From Mermis nigrescens (lineage: Eukaryota > Nematoda > Enoplea > Mermithida > Mermithidae): 64,000 bases of DNA. Below the pieces are notes generated by a model that saw nothing but the letters and a program-made list of their open reading frames with translations, had not been told where the DNA came from and searched no databases. The stretch covers positions 1,302,001 to 1,366,000 of the forward strand of contig JAVLUZ010000271.1 of the NCBI GenBank assembly GCA_036768485.1. Reading direction: 5' to 3'. The position numbers were made by a program, and so were the translations under genes. Position 1 is the first letter of the stretch, and every line of letters starts with the position of its first letter. Positions 57,309-64,000 of this stretch are shown one piece after another.

Positions 57309-57895
57309 CTAGCTGAGCTGCCCGGCGTTGCCGGGTTGAACTTAGGCCTGATAGCTGTATGGGATTGAGATGTCTCTTGTATTTTTATTTTCGGGACTTA
57401 TCATATTTTTGGGATATTTCTAAAAAAAATTGTTGGTAAAAACCATATTGTATTTTTTTAAATTTTTTAAAACTGTCTTTTGATCAACCATTTCTTTGAT
57501 TAAATCCATATTTTTGACGTTATAGAATGGTTCTGAGAATTCTTTATCCTAAATCATATTTTTGACGATCTGGGATGTTCTGGAAATTACACCATTAGAT
57601 GGTTTGGGATGTTTAAAGATTTTGTTTGATCATAACCATATTTTTAACGTTTTGGAATCTTAAAAAAATTTTTGGTCCAAAACCATACTTTTGATGTTTT
57701 CGGAGGTTTAAAATTTTTTTTTGTCAAAACCATATTTTTGATGTTTTGGGATGTTTATAATTTTTTGGTCAAAAAAATTATATGATATAGCATCTATCTT
57801 ATCTTACACACTATCTTACAGGATATGATATAGCACTGGGTATGGTATATCACGTCCTATCTTGTAGCATGGGGTATGTTATATCACGTCCTCAA
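57309..57895 (-). mobile_element. Helitron-like element, second copy (3' part)
   Basis: In minus orientation it ends in the hairpin CCCGGCAACGCCGGG and CTAG, followed by T (complement at 57308), as in the element at 22779-24072. Shared interior: GAGACATCTC near the end, and ATCAAAAATATG-type steps and GATATA-rich pieces further in. The 5' end is not found, so it is truncated or deleted. Confidence 0.7.
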
Positions 57896-58209
57896 TATTG
57901 GCTTTTTGACGGCATAGCTTTGTCCTACTTAATTTTTAAGAATTGCGATTCAATTTTCGAATTTGCTTTTAAATTTTTTAATGTCATTTCTGTTGCGTTG
58001 TTGCTTTTGTGAGTCTGTAATACTTTGGCTTTTAATTCAACGTAGCAGTCATCAGATTAATGTTAGCTTATTTATTATCTGTTTAACTCGGCTTTGCTCG
58101 GTTTTTAATTTAGGCTTTTATTCTACTTTTCCCCGAATTATCTAATTTTGAAAGATTGTTCAATTTTAACTCGATAATTTGAATAAAATCATTTTTATTG
58201 ATTTTTCAG

Positions 58210-58330
58210 CTTTGGCATGCTTCCAAAATTTTTTCGATTTCGTCGACGTAGCTGAAGTCGCGGATCGCTTTTGTATCTATCACGTGAATGCGCCGGGGCA
58301 GGAAGAAAATGCCGAATTGTTCCCGGACAA
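58210..58330 (+). CDS. NDRG/MESK2-like protein, exon b
   Basis: Entering in phase 1 (completing GCT, Ala), it reads ALACFQNFFDFVDVAEVADR, then FCIYHVNAPGQEENAELFPD. YHVNAPGQEE corresponds to the family's conserved H(V/I)(D/T)APGQEEGA. Acceptor tttttcag, donor AA/gtgagt, leaving in phase 2. Confidence 0.95.
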
Positions 58331-58407
58331 GTGAGTTAGTTATTATATAGGTATGAATTAAGTTTGTCGAGTATAGTATAGTATATGCGGGTACTGTAAG
58401 ATTTATG

Positions 58408-58588
58408 CAGGCACGTACATAGCTCTGGAGGAAATGGGGGGTCCGAAACCCCCCCCCCAAAATTCAGAAAGAAAACGGAAAAATAGGACTTGTTAAACGT
58501 TATTTTGTGCTATTTTTGGCCTTTTTGGACCCCGACCCCTCTAAATTGATGTCGGTCCCCTTAAAGAGGACGGCCAGCTACGTGCCTG
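58408..58588. mobile_element. MITE family C, copy 2, 181 bp
   Basis: Ends CAGGCACGTACATAGC and GCTACGTGCCTG. Flanking octamers GATTTATG and GGTTTATG differ at one position. It lies 77 bases after NDRG exon b. Confidence 0.85.
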
Positions 58589-58599
58589 GGTTTATGCAC

Positions 58600-59240
58600 G
58601 TACTTCTATCAAAGGTATACTGTAGAAATTCGTTTTATATTGGGCAAGTTGGCATTATTGGTAATAGTTGGTGGAAATCGGCTATTGATTAGCTTATTTT
58701 TATCAACTTTTTTCTATTAAAAAATCCAAAAGTTTAGTTTTTAATTTTTATTTTCGATTTTTCACATTTTAGCTTGTTCTATTTTTGCTTGTTTACAGTA
58801 GTTTCGCCTGTGTTATTGATGATTCATCTCGCAGCATGGAACTTTGAGCTTAATCATCATCGGTTTTTTCATTATTCGCTCGTACGCTTAAGAATCTAAG
58901 TACCTAACTTAAAAGATGTAAAAGTTTACAAAGGAATGGTTTGGTTTACACTGCGTTTTATTTTTGATTTAAATTTATTAATCGTTTTCAGTTATTTTGA
59001 ATGGCAAATTAATATTTTGATAAAATTTGGAAATATTCCGTTTTTTTCTCTTTGTGTGATTTTAGCGATAGCGTTTTATAGTTTACACTGTCATATTGTA
59101 ATCTTTCCTTTTGACAATCGATATTTATTATTTTAAAGTGATATTTTATCAGTTTTTACATTTTCGTTTTCCTGATTTCGTTGAAAATTTTTTTCTTTCT
59201 TTGTATTTTTTAACACTTTGATTTTCAAGCATCTTTTCAG
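58600..59240. other. NDRG intron, nothing recognised
   Basis: T-rich DNA; the frame at 58936-59136 is hydrophobic low complexity. The acceptor atcttttcag ends at 59240. Confidence 0.45.
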
Positions 59241-59303
59241 CTACGTCTACCCGACTCTCGATCAATTGGCCGAAAGCGTCAGAGATATTGTGCTACATTT
59301 CAA
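59241..59303 (+). CDS. NDRG/MESK2-like protein, exon c
   Basis: A 63-base exon. With the incoming AA it encodes NYVYPTLDQLAESVRDIVLH then F, matching the family's (Y/D)YxYPTMDxLAxxLxxVLxHF. Phase 2 in, phase 2 out; donor AA/gttagt. Confidence 0.95.
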
Positions 59304-59569
59304 GTTAGTTTGAACGACTAAGTCGTCTCTATCGAAAGTAGTTAACACTCGGTACGGAAGTCTTGACAATCGGTTTACATTTAATGTGTAAACTACGTAG
59401 ACTACGCTTTTAAGGGCAATTCGTTTCACTGTACACCGCTTTACACTTCTTGCTTATTATACTCAGTTACCTTAAACTTTCTTCAAAAAAATTCCATGTT
59501 TTTCTGGATAGAATACCGTCTAAAGAAACATATTTGGAGGTTAAAGATTTGTGGAGTGAGCTTGCACCA

Positions 59570-59985
59570 TGCGTATAACGGCTTGACATTTTTTGGGGAG
59601 AATAATTACATCCAAGTTTTGGCAGAATGGTAAAAAAACACCTAAAAACGGTAATTATCGCCAAAATTGGCAAAAACACCTTAAAAGACGCAATTTTTTA
59701 CCAAAAAGGGGGTTAAAATTTTCTGACTTTGGTGATGACTAAGCTTGGGTGGGGGATCGTTCGAACCATACATGTAACGGCTCGAAATTTTCGGAGGGCG
59801 TTCGCGGCTATTCCATTTCAGGGCGGGGGGGGTGAATGACCTCGAATTTTCGGTCAAAAACGGTCATAAACCACCTAAAAACGGCCAAAAATCGCAAGTT
59901 TTCCCAAAAATCGGGGGGTCAAAAATTTTCTGACTTCAGGGTGACGGGGGACGACCAAATTTGGTTGGGCGGCAACTATACATGA
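59570..59985 (+). repeat. Two ~210-bp tandem repeat units (family J)
   Basis: Units from about 59570 and 59765 both contain AACGGCT(T/C)GA, then TTTTNGG(A/G)G, CCTAAAAACGG and GGTTAAAATTTTCTGACTTT or its variant. Each ends in a GACNNNN(A/C)TTGGNTGGG block. Confidence 0.65.
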
Positions 59986-59989
59986 TCTG

Positions 59990-60355
59990 GAAGTTTTCAC
60001 CCCTCCCCCCAGAAAAATTTCCCCTTCCCCCGCAAAAAGTTTTTCACCCCTCCCCCAGAATTGGCGATTTTTCAAAAGTCCCTAAAAATTTGTAGAAAAG
60101 GTGCGTTTTTAGCTAACTATTTGCTCAAAACTGCGAATGTTTTGGCGCTTCGCGCCATTATACTCATGTTTTGACTATTTTGTTATATTTGTTCGACTTT
60201 TTTATTTTTATACGTTTTTTATGCTTTAGGAAGATAGAACATTGTCAGAAACGCTGAAAAATGATGTTTTTGACGCGTAGCTACCACTTGTGAGCCCAAA
60301 ACATGCACTTTATAATTTCACCCTCCCCACATGCGAACGACCATCCCCCTGCTAC
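59990..60355 (-). mobile_element. MITE-like family B, copy 3 (reverse)
   Basis: Reading on the minus strand it matches family B: GAGTATAATGGCGCGAAGCG, CGCCAAAACATTCGC, and the C/G-run ends. Its centre has the palindrome GGCGCTTCGCGCC (60142-60154). Family-J units abut it. Confidence 0.65.
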
Positions 60356-60807
60356 ATGTCTGCTCCGAACTCCTTGTTACACGCACGCTTGCATCTTTTC
60401 AGAGAGCGGGTGTCTGTTGATGTCGTTTAAATCGTTTATCGGACTCTGTCGACTTGGTTTACATTTTTTAATGTTTACATCTCTATACATTTCTTGATTA
60501 GTCCTATTTCGACTTCTTAATGGCTACATAACGGTGCGGTTTACACAACGTCTCATAGATGTGAACTGAACTGAACTGGAACAATTTATTACTGACTTAA
60601 AAATTGATTTTGTAATAATTTAATAATTCAGTAATAATTTAATAATTTAATTTAATAAGTAAAAATAATTCAATTTTTAAAATTTAGTAATCATATTTTT
60701 CGTTAATAATAACATTTTGGAAATTTTTAAGTAAAATAAATAACATTCAAAATATTCAAATTAAATCTTGGCACGTCTTACAGTACATATACTCTCTGTA
60801 TGTTAAG
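60356..60807. other. NDRG intron, end
   Basis: AT-rich stretch (60590-60770) before an unusual acceptor, ctgtatgttaag, whose AG is at 60806-60807. The phase confirms it. Confidence 0.5.
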
Positions 60808-60868
60808 CATCAAAAACTTCATCGGATTCGGCGTAGGCGCTGGAGCGAATATATTATGCCGATACGCG
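60808..60868 (+). CDS. NDRG/MESK2-like protein, exon d (degenerate nucleophile elbow)
   Basis: Reads NIKNFIGFGVGAGAN then ILCRYA. In catalytic alpha/beta hydrolases this turn is GxSxG with a nucleophilic Ser. NDRG proteins have GxGAGA instead and lack hydrolase activity, and the same is seen here (GVGAGAN). Phase 2 in, phase 0 out; donor GCG/gttagt. Confidence 0.95.
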
Positions 60869-60988
60869 GTTAGTTTACACACTTGTTGGAGTACTGTATT
60901 TTGAATTAAAAAATCTATTAATCTCTTAATATATTTATTTCCACTAATAATATTCATAATTTAATATCATTCGAATTATTCCTTTCAG

Positions 60989-61075
60989 CTGCGGTACCCT
61001 AAGGTTGTTGACGCTTTGATATTGGTCAATTGTTCAGGTTCTTCGACCGGTTGGATCGAGTGGGGTTATCAAAAA
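60989..61075 (+). CDS. NDRG/MESK2-like protein, exon e
   Basis: 29 codons: LRYPKVVDALILVNCSGSS then TGWIEWGYQK. LILVNC and GWIEWGYQ are strongly conserved in the family (GWIEWGYQ is particularly MESK2-like). Acceptor ctttcag; donor AAA/gtaatt, phase 0 at both ends. Confidence 0.95.
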
Positions 61076-61528
61076 GTAATTATCGCACGATTTTAAACAA
61101 ATTAATTATTAATTAATTAATTAATTTTGCGCCTGTTGCTGATATTGAATTTAACCCCCCCCCCATTTTTAATTATTGAATAATTAATTATGTAATAAAA
61201 TAATTAATTATGTAATAAAATAAAGCAAAAAAATCAGTAAAAAAATTAATAAATTAATTCGAATTCAATTAATAAATAAAACTTAGTTAAAATTATAAAT
61301 GGGTTCGACGAATTTTTTAGACGAATAGGTTTAATGTTTCATGGATTCACTAAAAGCTCTTTCGATTAATTTATTATCGATTTGTTCCTTTAACCTATCT
61401 TTAACATTATTGTAATATTAAGAATGATTTTTCCGTTTATAATAGTTTACTCTCTTTAAAAAATTAATAATTTGAAAAATAAATCAAAGATAAAACTAAT
61501 AATTACTCTTTTTTAAATTCATTCTCAG

Positions 61529-61716
61529 GCGAATCTGTTTTACTTACGAAGTCGAGGTTCGATGAACAATTTGACCATAGATTATTTGATGTGGCACAAT
61601 TTCGGACGGGGTCCCGAATCGCTTTACGATCCGGCCACGTTGGCCAATTACCGGGATTATTTTTCCAAAATTCAAAAACCGAGAAATTTGGCCGGTTTTA
61701 TCGATTCGTACGTCAA
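61529..61716 (+). CDS. NDRG/MESK2-like protein, exon f (gene continues beyond window)
   Basis: 62 codons and two bases: ANLFYLRSRGSMNNLTIDYL, then MWHNFGRGPESLYDPATLAN, then YRDYFSKIQKPRNLAGFIDS and YV. YLMWHxFGR and the N(L/P)xxFIxxY end are family features (cap-like helices). Acceptor attctcag, donor AA/gtacgt, leaving in phase 2. The remaining C-terminal exons (VxGxxSPHVDD region and tail) are not seen up to 64000. A weak acceptor at 62541 would give only a ten-residue piece without homology. Confidence 0.95.
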
Positions 61717-61867
61717 GTACGTTATTGCTTCGATTTTTCCAAAAGTCCCGCTCATTAGTTTAAACTGTTACATATTTTCTCCTTATATTTTATTTACGGT
61801 ATTCATGCAATGTTTTCATTAAATAATTGTTTTGTTCAATTATAAAATTTATAAAATCCATCCTGTT

Positions 61868-62200
61868 TAATGCAAAATAAATAAATAAATAAATAACATA
61901 AATAAATAAATAATTTTTATAAAATTAATAAATACATAACATAAATAAATAGATAAATAAATACAAAATAAATTTAATTGGAAGTATAATGTAAAGTAAT
62001 TAAGTAATTATCGAATCCGTCCCGTTTAATGTAAAGTAAACTTAATGTAAAATGAAATGTAAAATAAATACAAAGTAAATGTAAAGTAAAATAGGAAGTA
62101 GTAAAGTATGTACCTACGCGTTTAAAATGTAGAGTAAGTATGGAATGTAAAGTAAATTTAAAGTACGTAAATGTGAGTTAAAATGTAAAGTAAATGTACT
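61868..62200. repeat. Simple repeats: (AAAT)n then GTAAA-type
   Basis: AAATAAATAAAT runs at 61875-61965, followed by about 200 bases of AATGTAAAGTAAA steps with scattered changes. Confidence 0.85.
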
Positions 62201-62544
62201 GTATTTCTGAATGATCATTAAGAAGCGTGTAATAAATAATTAAACTAAAAGATCGGCAAGAATGCAGTCATAAAACAACTGCACTCTGACTCGACTGCTG
62301 CATAATTTTGGTCAAACGTAAACTATGTATCAACGGTGCGCGTGCAATATAATTAACGCAGCTTTCTCAACCATGCGCTTTATTAGCTATTTAGAAGTTA
62401 AGTAAGTTTTTGATTCTCTGTTTATTCTTTCTCTAATGTTTTTCATATTCCATCTCGTGTTGAACCTCCATAAAATCTTCAATGATCTTAAATTTTTCAA
62501 TTAACTTTTTCAAAACCGTAAGATTAACCTTTTGTTTTAGTCTT

Positions 62545-63080
62545 GATGAACTTGAGGGTTTCGGGGGAGTAACGTGTTACATAGGCAGCGTCTAAATTCT
62601 GGGGATCAAAACCGGCAACAATCCCATTAAAAACATGTCAAAAAGTCAATTCTGTGGCAGTTTACCGATTTTTGGGATTTCAAATTGTCGGAGGGGGTGT
62701 AAATCCCCAAACCCTCCTTCCTCGCCCATGTGCGAATAACTTCCTCAACCCCCGCAGAAAGTTTTTCGACATCCAGAATTTATTTGTTTTCCGAAACAAT
62801 AGTGAAAAATAATCCGTTTTGGCCGCCCCTCCCGAAGATGAAAAATAGTTTTTGAAACAGACGTGGGTCTCACGAGGGAAGAGATGAAAAATTCTCAAAG
62901 TGGGTCTAAAACACCACCAAAACGGGTTTCCAGCGTACTTTTGAGCTAGTGTAAACTCAGGAGGCAAAAACTATACGTTTATGTATAGTTTTTGTCTCCT
63001 AGCTCGCTCGAAACCGCCCAAATTTGAGTCAGACATGTAAAGCATGTCAAATTTTTCGGCGCTTCGCGCCAAATTATTCA
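62545..63080. repeat. Compound of MITE-like scraps in NDRG intron
   Basis: AATTCTGGGG-type and CCCCCGCAGAAAG-type G/C-rich ends (62590-62760), then a piece with GGGAAGAGATGAAAAATTC, a hairpin at 62959-63000, and the palindrome GGCGCTTCGCGCC (63057-63069) also found in family B. Individual element borders are unclear. Confidence 0.5.
62959..63000. repeat. 17-bp hairpin, one G-T pair
   Basis: AGGAGGCAAAAACTATA (62959-62975) pairs with TATAGTTTTTGTCTCCT (62984-63000) around an 8-base loop. Confidence 0.8.
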
Positions 63081-63089
63081 TTTTCTGTA

Positions 63090-64000
63090 TTGTTTTTCTT
63101 TGTAAATGACAAAGATCAATTACAAAGACAGAAGTTGGGAAATTATTCGTCAATTGAATGATGCAGACATCGGTTGTGTAGATTGTTCAAACGGTAGATT
63201 TCTGTAATACATAGTAGTATAGAATGAAGTGAAATAATTTTAAAAATTTTTTCCTTGCAATTTTTTCCACCATTTTCCAATTTTTAGACCATTGTTCCGA
63301 GATATGTCTCACCATTACCATGGTTTCCACCATTCCACCGATTCAACTTCGTGTTTCCCCTTAGTCTTTTCGTTAGAATCTAAAGTTTAATTTATCATCA
63401 TTGACTTTTGCCGCATGCTGCATATAAATAGTAAGAAGTCATCAATACGAGAAAGAAGCAAAAAGAAATAAACAAAAAGAAATATTGAGGAGAAAGAAAA
63501 AAGGAACGAAAAAATTTAAAAAAATATAAAAAATAAAATGAAAAAATAAATAGATAAATAAATGAATAAATAAAAATAAATTGCCCAAAAAAAGGCTGCA
63601 CTCCTATTTTAAATCGCACTGGACAATGTGAATACATAATTTTAAAACCTTTTTGTTTGGATACGATTAAAAACATTCTTTTAAAATTTAATAATTAACG
63701 GAGTTTGGATTGTGACATGGAGCCTCCTGTGTTCTATGCTTTTTTTGGCAACCTCTGTATAGTTTATACTTTTATATCCTGTTCACGATTTTATTTGGTT
63801 ATTTAATATATTTCTGAGTATGTAACGATAAATATTATCAAAATTTTATAATTTGCTCATTTTTCTGTGTTAATATTTTTCATTTTTATTTGTTTTTAAA
63901 TATTTTCGTTGATTTTGAATTTTCAAATGTGAATATTTTTAAATATGGCATTTTTCAAATATCATCATACGTTTGAGTTTATTAAATTTACGAATTTTTA
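63090..64000. other. Right edge, A-rich repeat and no gene
   Basis: 63427-63600 repeats the AAGTCATCAATACGAGAAAG opening and purine-rich tract of 40420-40660. The remainder is AT-rich with no NDRG exon found. Confidence 0.5.

Noticed and set aside
62541..62571. Next NDRG exon after acceptor ttttgttttag
   Set aside because: It would encode only LDELEGFGG-like residues that do not match the family's next segment, and it runs into a MITE-like end.

Overview
The window is AT-rich, intron-rich animal nuclear DNA crowded with transposon remnants, most likely from an insect. Two conserved genes support this. One is an NDRG-family gene (+ strand) whose exons read closest, as I remember the family, to Drosophila MESK2. 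The other is the first coding exon of an ELOVL6/Baldspot-type fatty acid elongase (- strand). Order-level placement is a guess: a hemipteran such as a scale insect or mealybug would fit the repeat style. I see no bacterial genes, no CRISPR array and no intact autonomous transposon.

Layout. 1-1.4 kb is a TTTTCCATTTCC-type satellite in head-to-head orientation. 2.33-2.62 kb is the elongase exon. 4.7-10.1 kb is a transposon patchwork, including two short inverted-repeat elements with exact 8-bp target duplications. 10.98-14.7 kb is a three-exon gene for a secreted protein of unknown family, with a MITE in its second intron. 14.9-24.9 kb is repeat-rich: G-rich MITEs, a degraded repeat next to a PIF1-helicase remnant, a ~110-bp minisatellite, a Helitron-like element with an internal 478-bp duplication, and a 696-bp inverted-repeat element filled by a ~60-bp minisatellite. 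27.5-40.3 kb consists of two hAT-like elements side by side (5.7 and 7.1 kb) with related ends. The first keeps an internally deleted transposase ORF; the second has swallowed a 4.1-kb foldback, several MITEs, a tRNA-like SINE and a dead non-LTR retrotransposon. 42.4-46.2 kb holds another foldback built from TTGCTCGCC repeats, an unrecognised ORF pair and a minisatellite.

46.6-61.7 kb is the NDRG-like locus. A cluster of CRE (TGACGTCA-type) motifs lies about 1 kb upstream of a candidate first coding exon. An ~8-kb intron follows, then six well-supported exons whose phases all agree. The gene runs off the right edge. Its introns hold several of the same MITE families found elsewhere.

The main theme is structural. 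At least six short non-autonomous DNA-element families, several with 8-bp target duplications, are inserted into and beside one another. Several of them use long inverted arms or internal tandem arrays. No cooperating multi-gene system is visible. The most unusual items are the foldback and minisatellite-bearing elements, the orphan secreted-protein gene, and the CRE cluster upstream of the NDRG locus.
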